64,000 nucleotides of DNA from Leptospiraceae bacterium (GTDB lineage: Bacteria > Spirochaetota > Leptospiria > Leptospirales > Leptospiraceae), in contig JAKRSH010000014.1 in assembly GCA_022402465.1 (NCBI GenBank), positions 172,929-236,928 of the forward strand, given 5' to 3'. Under the pieces are notes generated by a model, which was given only the letters and a program-made list of their open reading frames with translations, did not search any database and had not been told where the DNA came from. The translations under genes and the position numbers were made by a program. This document shows positions 58,049 to 64,000 of this stretch, one piece after another (position 1 is the stretch's first letter; the number at the start of each line of letters is the position of its first letter).

Positions 58049-58148
58049 AAGTCCACCTTACCATCTTTTGTCGGAAGTTGGACATCCCTGTCCAAAGTTC
58101 CGACGTGACCCTTCTTGAATCACTGCAAAAGATGGCAATGGTGAACTT
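58049..58148. repeat. Composite nested inverted repeat
   Basis: An outer, imperfect pair AAGTCCACCTTACCATCTTTT (58049-58069) and its near-complement at 58127-58148 encloses a strong inner hairpin GTCGGAAGTTGGACA / TGTCCAAAGTTCCGAC (58070-58084 and 58089-58104) with a 4-base loop. Together they would fold as a long arm with a side hairpin, like a MITE or structured RNA. It directly follows the GC-rich element copy 1. No coding potential seen. Confidence 0.7.
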
Positions 58149-58332
58149 CTAAGTTTTCATTAGTTCAAAATAGAAGATTAGTTTCATCTTTCTTCAGGCT
58201 AAAGGCTAAAGCCTAAAGTCAAGATGATAGGCATCTGAACATTACCTCTTAATACAAATAATATTTAACTTAACTTTTGTTATTTTATTTAACTTCTTGT
58301 GTGCCAAATTCATCGAAAAATTTCTATCAATT

Positions 58333-58737
58333 CTATATGTATAAAGCCTCAAAACTGGTCTTCGAAGCAGTTTTTTCTAATTTCTCTCTATCGTTTTTCG
58401 ACTCAATAGATACAATCTCTCGGTAATGCGACCAGGATATTCGAGGATTGAAACTCTGCTTTTTATAAACCAAATAGAACTGCCTCATATAACGGAGGTT
58501 CCTAGCAGAAAATCCACTTCCCAGCTTGCTATTCAAATCTTGAGATAAAGTCTGTAAAATCTTCTCACCATACTTCGCTCGGAATTTGGAGTCTTGTTCT
58601 ACTTCTACAATTCGCTCGCCTATCTTCCAATTGGAAGCAAGAACCGACTGGTTCCAGTTTGCATCACCCTCTGCTAAGGCAGATTCATGGATTCGGGAGA
58701 TTTCTTCAACTAAGGATTCGTAGGTGAAAGCTGACAT
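58333..58737 (-). pseudogene. Truncated DUF1016 (YhcG-type) protein
   Basis: A 134-residue product matching only the N-terminal helical DUF1016_N domain (NWKIGERIVEVEQ, LSQDLNSKLGSGFSARNLRYMRQFY, WSHYREIVSI). Full family members run to about 340 residues and carry a C-terminal PD-(D/E)xK nuclease domain, which is missing; the protein ends abruptly with SFEALYI. No further family sequence is seen up to the composite repeat. It is probably a remnant of a DNA-processing or defence gene, though a short functional form cannot be excluded. No clear Shine-Dalgarno. Confidence 0.7.
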
Positions 58738-58892
58738 GTGTTATAAATTTTAATTTCTTTTGAATTGATCAATAAAAAAAGCTCTTAAAACTTAATATTA
58801 ATTTATATTCTTTTAAAAATTTACACCAAGAAGAACTGAAATTTGTCCCGAGCATCTGTTATACTTATAATCAGATACAGGAGAAAATAAGT

Positions 58893-59390
58893 ATGAATAA
58901 ACGAAAAATTAGCATTGTAATTTTGAGTATATTGTTGTTCGGGAATTGCCTGAGTGTTTTGCCAAGAGAACAAAGAAGAACCGAAGCCGTTTTTACTACC
59001 CAACTCACTAAGAAAGAAATCTATGAACGAGCGCTAATTTACCTTGCAAAATCTTTAGTGAATGCAAATATGAGCATCCAAATCCGTGATCCAGAAAACG
59101 GAAGAATCGTTTCTCATGGGAATTTGAAATACCAATCAGTTTTTCAATGTCTTTATGGTTGTGATTTAGAATTCAATGTAGATCTAACAGCAAAAGATGG
59201 AAAGTATAGAATCATATTAGATGATATTCTAATGTATGGAAACAACCAATACGGCCAAAGAACTGGTATCATAAAACCATATTCAGAAAAGGAGCTAGCC
59301 TCAATTAAAGAAGAGTTTCTAATTCCTTTACAGAAAGAATTAGTCGATTCCATCGAAGGAAGGTTCATGGCTCCCCAAGAGGATTTTTAG
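58893..59390 (+). CDS. Putative lipoprotein, DUF4468-like
   Basis: A 165-residue protein with a lipoprotein signal (VILSILLFGNCLSV). The mature part has the pattern TKKEIYERALIYLAKSLVNANMSIQI, then DPENGRIVSHGNLKYQ, a beta sheet and a C-terminal helix, in line with the DUF4468 (TBP-like fold) family of periplasmic proteins of unknown role. A conserved Cys pair lies at FQCLYGCD. AGGAG stands 11 bases before the ATG. Not obviously linked to the toxin-antitoxin genes that follow. Confidence 0.78.
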   Translation: MNKRKISIVILSILLFGNCLSVLPREQRRTEAVFTTQLTKKEIYERALIYLAKSLVNANMSIQIRDPENGRIVSHGNLKYQSVFQCLYGCDLEFNVDLTAKDGKYRIILDDILMYGNNQYGQRTGIIKPYSEKELASIKEEFLIPLQKELVDSIEGRFMAPQEDF

Positions 59391-59444
59391 GGGGATCTAG
59401 GAACATATTTGGATTCTGACTTAAGATTGGAATAATTTTAAAAG

Positions 59445-59478
59445 CTATACCATGTAATATATATATTACATGGTATAG
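59445..59478. promoter_or_regulatory. 34-bp palindrome, upstream operator candidate
   Basis: Perfect dyad of two 17-bp arms (CTATACCATGTAATATA and its complement). The central 20 bp (ATGTAATATATATATTACAT) are identical to the centre of the palindrome at 59555-59586. It lies 112 nt before the AbiEi-like start. Two inverted repeats bound by the antitoxin are known for characterised AbiE systems, so this is probably an autoregulatory site. Confidence 0.75.
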
Positions 59479-59554
59479 GCATAACTTAAGGATAAATTTC
59501 TCTCAAATCTCTTAATAATCCATAAAATTTTAATATTTAGCTTTACAAGTTATA

Positions 59555-59586
59555 TGTTTTATGTAATATATATATTACATAAAACA
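59555..59586. promoter_or_regulatory. 32-bp palindrome, start-proximal operator candidate
   Basis: Perfect dyad of two 16-bp arms (TGTTTTATGTAATATA and its complement), sharing the 20-bp core of the upstream palindrome; the two centres are 109 bp apart. It ends 3 nt before the ATG at 59590, so it covers the promoter -10 region or the leader of the AbiEi-like gene. Its TATA-like core could itself be the -10, which would make the transcript leaderless. Confidence 0.78.
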
Positions 59587-59589
59587 CCA

Positions 59590-60480
59590 ATGTCAACTCT
59601 TTCCAATTCTTCGATTAAACGGCTAATTGACTTCTTTCGAAAAGAAGGAGATAAAATAATATCTTACAAAGAATTAGATTTATTAATTAGTGATAATAGA
59701 GAAAAACTTAAAATCAGAAATAACCTTTCATTCAAAAGTTTGGTCAAGCAATTAGTAGATAAAAACATACTAAATATCGCAGAATTTAACTTCCCATCAA
59801 GAAAAGAAAGAAGATATTCATTTAAAGATCATAACATATACACATGGACTCAATCTCTTTACAACAAGGCTTATTTCTCCCACTATTCAGCATTATTTTT
59901 AAATCAATTAACAGAACAAATTCCGAAGACAGTATATATCAACCGAGAACAAAACAATGAATCGTTTTCAACTCAAGAATTAACTCAAGATGCTATAAAT
60001 CGGGCATTCGCAAACCGCCAACGAAATTCAAATACTCGGGCTGAAATCAATGGTTATGAAGTTGTCTTAATTAATGGAAAAAAAACAAATAATCTAGGTA
60101 CAACTCAACAATATTATGAAAATAGTTTAATTACATTTACAGACAAGGAAAGAACTCTGATTGATATCATTGTTAGACCAGATTATTCAGGAGGAATTCA
60201 CGAAATCATAAAAGCATTTCAGATAGCCAGTCAAGATATTTCTATCAATAAATTAAATTCTTATTATAAAAATTTAAAATACATCTATCCTTACCATCAG
60301 GCTTTAGGGTTTTTACTTGAGATGACAGGTAAATTCTCTAAGGATAAATTACAAATATTCAAAGAACATGGCTTAAGATTTGATTTTTACCTGGGGTATA
60401 AATTGAAAGAACCTTCTTATAATGCTAAGTGGAAATTATTCTTTCCGAAAGAGGTTGAACCATATCTAGTACAAAGTTAA
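59590..60480 (+). CDS. AbiEi-family antitoxin/transcriptional regulator
   Basis: A 296-residue protein of the AbiEi type IV antitoxin class: N-terminal winged-helix region (STLSNSSIKRLIDFFRKEGDKI, KSLVKQLVDKNIL), then YFSHYSALFLNQLTEQIP and FTDKERTLIDIIVRPDYSGG, both typical of AbiEi. The frame extends to 59554, but those codons are the palindromic operator, so the ATG at 59590 was chosen. It should counteract the AbiEii toxin and repress its own promoter. Unusually the toxin gene is convergent and overlaps its 3' end by 56 nt, not downstream in one operon. Confidence 0.85.
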   Translation: MSTLSNSSIKRLIDFFRKEGDKIISYKELDLLISDNREKLKIRNNLSFKSLVKQLVDKNILNIAEFNFPSRKERRYSFKDHNIYTWTQSLYNKAYFSHYSALFLNQLTEQIPKTVYINREQNNESFSTQELTQDAINRAFANRQRNSNTRAEINGYEVVLINGKKTNNLGTTQQYYENSLITFTDKERTLIDIIVRPDYSGGIHEIIKAFQIASQDISINKLNSYYKNLKYIYPYHQALGFLLEMTGKFSKDKLQIFKEHGLRFDFYLGYKLKEPSYNAKWKLFFPKEVEPYLVQS

Positions 60481-61306
60481 AATAAAAATTAAACTCTTGT
60501 AATTCTGATTTTCTATTAATTGAATCTTTTAAGCTGGTATAATCGGATTCATGAAAATCTCTGTCAATTGAAAGCTCTAATAGGTACGATAATGGTACTT
60601 CTTTTATTATAAATACTTGTTTTAAAATTTCAAAACTCTCATCATTAAACTCAAAATTGAATTTCGATTTCAATTTATAAATATCATAGAAATCTCTTGG
60701 TCTAGGTCTGCGAGTATGAGAATCAATAATCTTGGAATACTTAGCATTTTGTTGGCATATTGCTCTTAATTTTTCAATAATGATTAAATGAATTGGATAG
60801 ACGTACACTGTTAAGCCATCCAATTCTTTTTTCTCTTTTATATCTATGTATTCAAATTTACTTATATCTACTGTCAATTTTGTACTATGATTAGGTTTAA
60901 TTTTTTCAGAATTCCTGCGTATTTCATCATAATTCATTGCTTTTTGAAGTTTTTCTAAACTAATAACTTTAAATTCTATAAAATACCCACCCCAAAAGTA
61001 TTTTGAATTTGGTTTAACTCGGTTGGGTTTAGGAACTAAAGAAAAATCGAAAATTGTATAACCTAACGATTTGAATTCTTGCTTAATATTTCTTTCTAAA
61101 GTTACTTTTAATTTTTCCAACTCTTCTGCAGTAAAATCTTTAGAAATAGAAATATCTATATCAAATGATGATCTGTCTCCTTCCAAATAGAAAAATTCAA
61201 TGGCATTTCCACCTTTTAGGACAAAAATTTCCATTAAATCATCGTCCGTGAAAAGACCTTTGATTACGGCTCTTTTGAAAGAATCAATAGTATTTATCTC
61301 ATTCAC
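60425..61306 (-). CDS. AbiEii/AbiGii-family nucleotidyltransferase toxin
   Basis: A 293-residue nucleotidyltransferase-like toxin. Motif I is LKGGNAIEFFYLEGDRSSFDIDISI with GGN at 32-34, R45, S46, D49 and D51. Motifs III/IV appear as EKLRAICQQ and RRPRPRDFYDIY. Characterised AbiEii toxins transfer nucleotides to tRNA or similar acceptors and halt growth, serving in phage defence. The ATG at 61306 has AGGTGA upstream and its own promoter region. The last 56 nt overlap the AbiEi-like gene on the other strand, so the two messages are antisense to each other at their 3' ends. Confidence 0.88.
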   Translation of the reverse strand: MNEINTIDSFKRAVIKGLFTDDDLMEIFVLKGGNAIEFFYLEGDRSSFDIDISISKDFTAEELEKLKVTLERNIKQEFKSLGYTIFDFSLVPKPNRVKPNSKYFWGGYFIEFKVISLEKLQKAMNYDEIRRNSEKIKPNHSTKLTVDISKFEYIDIKEKKELDGLTVYVYPIHLIIIEKLRAICQQNAKYSKIIDSHTRRPRPRDFYDIYKLKSKFNFEFNDESFEILKQVFIIKEVPLSYLLELSIDRDFHESDYTSLKDSINRKSELQEFNFYFNFVLDMVQPLSERIIST

Positions 61307-61509
61307 CTAACACATTTGACGATTTTTAATTACAATTTATCCAAAAAAAAGTAGCAATCTTAAGTGGAAAAAGACCTGCCAATTTGTGCTTATATTCAGA
61401 GGCATAGCAGGTTTGCTTCTTATATTCTTAATCGATGCACTCATTCGACAACTAAAAAAATAAAGTATATCGCCTTAGGATTTCACAGTTTAACTTATAT
61501 CTGGGCGAT

Positions 61510-61557
61510 CCCCAGCACCATTTTTAACGCTCGGCTACGCCTTGCTAAATGGTGCTG
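61510..61557. repeat. GC-rich hairpin element, copy 2
   Basis: CAGCACCATTT (61513-61523) and AAATGGTGCTG (61547-61557) around a 23-base loop, with the same leading CCCC as copy 1 and similar flanks (GGGCG before, GTCGGGC after). Read on the opposite strand, the loop agrees with that of copy 1 at 16 of 23 positions by my count, so the two are diverged members of one family with inverted loops. The stretch 61307-61632 holds this element and the following hairpin; the ORF through it is not credible. Confidence 0.82.
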
Positions 61558-61574
61558 CGTCGGGCTTTACGCTT

Positions 61575-61628
61575 CAATCTGCTTCGCAGGATTTCCGCTG
61601 CAATCCCTATCGCGGTAGAAGCAGATTG
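61575..61628. repeat. Second hairpin next to copy 2
   Basis: Perfect 11-bp arms CAATCTGCTTC and GAAGCAGATTG enclose a 32-base GC-rich loop containing smaller self-complementary pieces. It directly follows copy 2 and ends 4 nt before the stop of the minus-strand gene at 61633. No T tract, so probably part of the mobile or repeated element and not a terminator in the strict sense. Confidence 0.75.
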
Positions 61629-61632
61629 GAAT

Positions 61633-62175
61633 TTATCCCAGCCTCCCCCTTAGTGACTTTGCTTTTAAGGCACAATATTTGTTGAATCTAGAGTCTGAAA
61701 CAAAATCGTTGAATACTTCTCGATACACAAAAGTTTTTATTAATATCAAATAAAATTCAAAATCTGTTGCGAGGGGATAATTACTATTTGCATGCCCAAT
61801 AATTCCATTAATCTTCGCGCTTTGCTCTAGTTTGCCTTTACTTTTTAAAATCTCAAGTAAGATATCTTTCTCATTCTCTGATTTTGAAATTAGATTATAG
61901 AAGTCTTTTTTTAATATTTCCGAATTAAAATCCATATCCTGAAAAAGGATTACATTCCTTCCTCCTGAAGATTTTACAATAGTTTGATTATGATTTATTA
62001 AGATATTTCGAAGGAAAGATAGAGATGATTTATCAATTAGTTTATGTATTCTAAGATTCTCAGCTAAAGATATGATCTTGTCACCTGATTCACATAAAGC
62101 AATAGCACTATTAAATGGAAGATGGTTTTGAATTTTAATTATGATAGCTTGATCTGAAACATTTGCTTTTCTCAA
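61633..62175 (-). CDS. Hypothetical protein of the toxin cluster
   Basis: A product of about 180 residues, helical, with no recognised domain (contains GRNVILFQDMDFNSEILKKDF and KGKLEQSAKINGIIGHANSNYPL). The only available start is a TTG at 62175; the frame is open 11 more codons upstream (reading NYDLLNAFHI) to a stop but has no ATG there. This could mean an unusual start codon or a 5' defect. It follows the presumed antitoxin gene by 43 nt on the same strand. Role unknown. Confidence 0.55.
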   Translation of the reverse strand: MRKANVSDQAIIIKIQNHLPFNSAIALCESGDKIISLAENLRIHKLIDKSSLSFLRNILINHNQTIVKSSGGRNVILFQDMDFNSEILKKDFYNLISKSENEKDILLEILKSKGKLEQSAKINGIIGHANSNYPLATDFEFYLILIKTFVYREVFNDFVSDSRFNKYCALKAKSLRGRLG

Positions 62176-62218
62176 AATATGGAAAGCATTTAATAAATCA
62201 TAATTTTAGAAGTTGGAA

Positions 62219-62569
62219 TTAAACCAGGCGGCTTGTTGATTGCAACCATTGAATTAAAATTTCCGCATCCTTTGAACCTTCGGAAGTTCTCGCTGCCATC
62301 CTTAGATTACTTTTAGATACAATTTCTTTCAATTCATCTGAGAGTGACACTTTATGTTTTCTAGCATGTATAATATAAGAGAGAACTTCAGGTTTCTCTA
62401 CCCAAAGAGCATATTCTTCATTTTTCATCCCCAAGAATTCCGCAAGACTTAAATTACTATCCGAATCATGCCATATATCTATGAAGTCATCGATTTCATC
62501 TAAGAAACTTTCACCGGCTAAACAAAGATCGATAAAAGTTTTAGATTGTGGCATTGAGTTATTTAACAT
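62219..62569 (-). CDS. Probable antitoxin partner of E3-type RNase
   Basis: A 116-residue acidic protein (FLDEIDDFIDIWHDSDSN, then SLAEFLGMKNEEYALWVEKPEVLSYIIHARK, the last reading like a helix-turn-helix with linker). Its start overlaps the end of the RNase gene by 11 nt. Acidic charge, size and gene coupling fit the role of neutralising the basic nuclease domain. It does not resemble the colicin E3 immunity protein, so the antitoxin would be of another kind. Assignment by context. Confidence 0.65.
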   Translation of the reverse strand: MLNNSMPQSKTFIDLCLAGESFLDEIDDFIDIWHDSDSNLSLAEFLGMKNEEYALWVEKPEVLSYIIHARKHKVSLSDELKEIVSKSNLRMAARTSEGSKDAEILIQWLQSTSRLV

Positions 62570-62792
62570 CGATTCGTCTCCCTTTTATTGGCTCTTTGAT
62601 AAGGACACCGTTGGCATCTTGAACACCTAGATGTCTGCCTCTTTTGTTGTAAACCTCTACCTCACCATGAAGTGAGTCCCACTGGTAAAACCGTGTTCCT
62701 ACTTCATTAGACCAGGTTTTTCGGCCACTAAAAACACCTATTTGTTTCAGATTTCTCAAAAAACAATCATCAGGTATTTCCTTTCCGCCCAT
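62559..62792 (-). CDS. Stand-alone colicin E3-type 16S rRNase domain
   Basis: A 77-residue protein that is essentially just the cytotoxic domain of colicin E3. The active-site block RFYQWDSLHGEVEVY carries D39, H42 and E46, matching the Asp, His and Glu of colicin E3, followed by RHLGVQD and a basic end (IKGRRIDVK) with Arg. No translocation or receptor domain and no signal peptide exist, so it would act inside the cell as a translation toxin cutting 16S rRNA. It overlaps the next gene by 11 nt. Cleavage itself is inferred from family knowledge. Confidence 0.82.
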   Translation of the reverse strand: MGGKEIPDDCFLRNLKQIGVFSGRKTWSNEVGTRFYQWDSLHGEVEVYNKRGRHLGVQDANGVLIKEPIKGRRIDVK

Positions 62793-63158
62793 TATAACCT
62801 AAGTGATATAATTTTATAAAAAATCATCTCTAAACAAGCTTTTTTTAATAAAATCTTCTAAAAAAAGCTCTCTCATTTTAAACATGAACCATTGCAAAAA
62901 TTCTCGAAATTATAAAAAAGACAAACAGCGGAACAAAAATATACCAACACTGCAAATTTCCCAAACCATATGGTTTATACTTGATATAACAACGCATACA
63001 ACAAAATAGAATACAAGTTTTTCAACGCTTTATGTTGTGTAAAGATTTTCAATATAATTTAACATAGGAAAGAAAGAAATTAGGATTAATAACCCAGGCA
63101 ATAAAATTTTTAAAGAAGGAATTCAATCCTTCATAGATTTCTTTAGGATTTATACTAC
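62793..63158. other. Gene-free stretch upstream of the RNase gene
   Basis: 366 nt of AT-rich sequence without a credible gene; a 41-codon ATG frame at 62884 looks random. It contains a perfect 14-bp palindrome AAACCATATGGTTT at 62963-62976, roughly 170 nt ahead of the RNase start, possibly an operator. GAAGGA/TCCTTC at 63115-63132 forms a small hairpin shortly after the stop of the DUF4062-like gene, with an AT-rich stretch after it on the minus strand, perhaps a weak terminator. Confidence 0.5.
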
Positions 63159-63938
63159 TCACACTATGTTCTCTTTCAATATCTCATAACTTTTATTAGT
63201 CAAACTATAAAGATTTTCTGATATCTGTTCTAGCAGACCTGTTTCAACTAACTCTTGAATTCTCGATTTCATTTTCGCAAACTCTACACGATTAGAAAAT
63301 TGATCGAATCTATTTTTATCTCCAATAGAAATAGTATCACCTTGAGAAGTCTTAAAATATTGAATTTGTCCATTATTTCTGTTAATCTGATCAAGAGTAA
63401 TTAAATAATCTAGCACTTCAGCTGGATTATTTTCTTTTTTTAACTCAAAATACTTATCTCCAATAGTTTCCAGTTTATTTATCCATAAATCAATTTGATC
63501 TCGAAGTTTATCTCTAAAGTCATCTTGAGATAGATAAGTCTTGTAATACCCTAAATATTTTCTCTTAAAATCTTCCACTTGATTAAGATCACTTGAGCCC
63601 GATAGGCTTCTTGGAACATCTTCATCGGAAAAGAAAACCATAGTTTGCTTACCTAGCTTTATAGATTCCTCGATTTCCTCCAAAGTTCCTGATGGGTATT
63701 TTCCAGTATCAGAACCAAATCTATTTTTAAATATAGCAATCAAAGCATCTGAGTTAAAAAGAATGTCCTCATTGATAAAATCTTGAGCTCTTTGGCCAGC
63801 TTGTGCTAACGTATTTCGAGTCCAATGCATTGGATTTATCAGAATTTTTCTATTTAATCCATGAAGACTATTCCAATGTGTGATTGTTCTTTCTGCACTA
63901 TTTAATAAGTCACTGGTGTCAGATGGTCCACTAATCAT
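63159..63938 (-). CDS. DUF4062-like protein
   Basis: A 259-residue protein. The first 120 residues read like the nucleotide-binding-type domain seen in DUF4062/TIR-like proteins: MISGPSDTSDLL at the start, then AQAGQRAQDFINEDILFNSDA, LIAIFKNRFGSDTGKYPSGT, EEIEESIKLGKQTMVFFS. The C-terminal third contains a short winged-helix-like end (SRIQELVETGLLEQISENLYSL). Such domains occur in defence and signalling proteins, with uncertain activity. The ATG at 63938 leaves a very short N-terminal strand; the frame is open only five more codons. It overlaps the partial upstream gene. Confidence 0.65.
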   Translation of the reverse strand: MISGPSDTSDLLNSAERTITHWNSLHGLNRKILINPMHWTRNTLAQAGQRAQDFINEDILFNSDALIAIFKNRFGSDTGKYPSGTLEEIEESIKLGKQTMVFFSDEDVPRSLSGSSDLNQVEDFKRKYLGYYKTYLSQDDFRDKLRDQIDLWINKLETIGDKYFELKKENNPAEVLDYLITLDQINRNNGQIQYFKTSQGDTISIGDKNRFDQFSNRVEFAKMKSRIQELVETGLLEQISENLYSLTNKSYEILKENIV

Positions 63939-64000
63939 TACTTGAGGAAGTATCTAAATAATTGTGTAAGTCTTCTTCGACAATAAGATAAGGAGAACAA
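63931..64000 (-). CDS. 3' end of an upstream gene, partial
   Basis: On the minus strand a frame enters from the window edge and ends at TAG (63931-63933) with a protein-like, acidic tail (PYLIVEEDLHNYLDTSSSND). It overlaps the start of the DUF4062-like gene by 8 nt. A second open frame ending in TAATG exists in the same 60 nt but has a less protein-like composition. Only the last 22 codons are visible; no function can be given. Confidence 0.4.
   Translation of the reverse strand, partial: CSPYLIVEEDLHNYLDTSSSND

Noticed and set aside
57985..61557. Integron attC sites
   Set aside because: The hairpins have attC-like length and TAAC/GCTAAAT-like ends, but the strictly conserved GTT triplet is not in the right place in both copies, no integron integrase is seen, and genes between them lie in both directions. 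Left as an open possibility only.
61364..61618. 84-codon plus-strand ORF
   Set aside because: It runs straight through the GC-rich hairpin element and the second hairpin, has no ribosome binding site, and its composition follows the repeats. It is not a credible gene.
62884..63009. 41-codon ATG frame upstream of the RNase gene
   Set aside because: Asn/Lys/Thr-rich translation of AT-rich spacer, no ribosome binding site, no domain and no coupling to neighbours.

Overview
The window is low-GC, densely packed DNA from a spirochaete, most probably Leptospira or a close member of the Leptospiraceae. This rests on the gene families together: an LpxR-type lipid A deacylase, a DUF115/Maf-type protein, DUF1566 lipoproteins, many lipoproteins with loose spirochaetal lipoboxes, 7TMR-DISM receptors fused to a histidine kinase or to cyclase domains, and phasin-like and SRPBCC proteins. 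No rRNA, tRNA, CRISPR array, integrase or insertion sequence was seen.

Layout. 0-3.6 kb: a plus-strand run with two unknown proteins, a thiolase-fold protein without catalytic residues and a hemerythrin. 3.6-8.9 kb: a minus-strand run of threonine synthase (thrC), a GHKL ATPase-like protein, a tail-anchored protein and a DISM histidine kinase. 8.9-13.2 kb: a tightly overlapping set of signal peptidase I, a PASTA-bearing class B penicillin-binding protein and a DUF115 protein. 13-31 kb: mostly single housekeeping or membrane genes (LpxR family, GH1 glycosidase, TerC, Tpx-like peroxidase divergent from a COG0523 metal GTPase across a 27-bp dyad, MCP, phasin-like protein, MscS, membrane AAA ATPase, glyoxalase, HI0933 flavoprotein, AlkD). 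31-38.7 kb: a three-gene operon headed by a DUF805/FAD-oxidase/methyltransferase fusion, plus a hydrolase and a DUF1566 lipoprotein. 38.9-44.6 kb: a seven-gene minus-strand operon (small protein, PlsC, lipoprotein, MotB-like protein, lipoprotein, M14 peptidase, malic enzyme). 44.7-58 kb: small lipoproteins, an MFS transporter, a soluble class III cyclase, a cysteine-rich ECF sigma factor, two overlapping membrane cyclase genes, a haloalkane dehalogenase-like enzyme and an RND pump.

58-64 kb is an accessory island. Two GC-rich hairpin elements of one family (57950-58033 and 61510-61557) bracket a truncated DUF1016 gene, a lipoprotein gene and an AbiEi/AbiEii pair. That pair is unusual because its genes are convergent and overlap by 56 nt, and two large perfect palindromes sit upstream of the antitoxin gene. 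Beyond the second hairpin lie a stand-alone colicin E3-type RNase domain, an overlapping small gene that probably encodes its antitoxin, and a DUF4062-like protein.

The strongest unusual signal outside the island is the cyclase pair at 49950-53644. One protein keeps the two metal-binding aspartates but has lost the transition-state Asn and Arg. Its neighbour has lost both aspartates but keeps Asn and Arg. This is what an obligate heterodimer with a single composite active site would look like, encoded by two coupled genes. All functional statements are read from sequence motifs; no database search was run.
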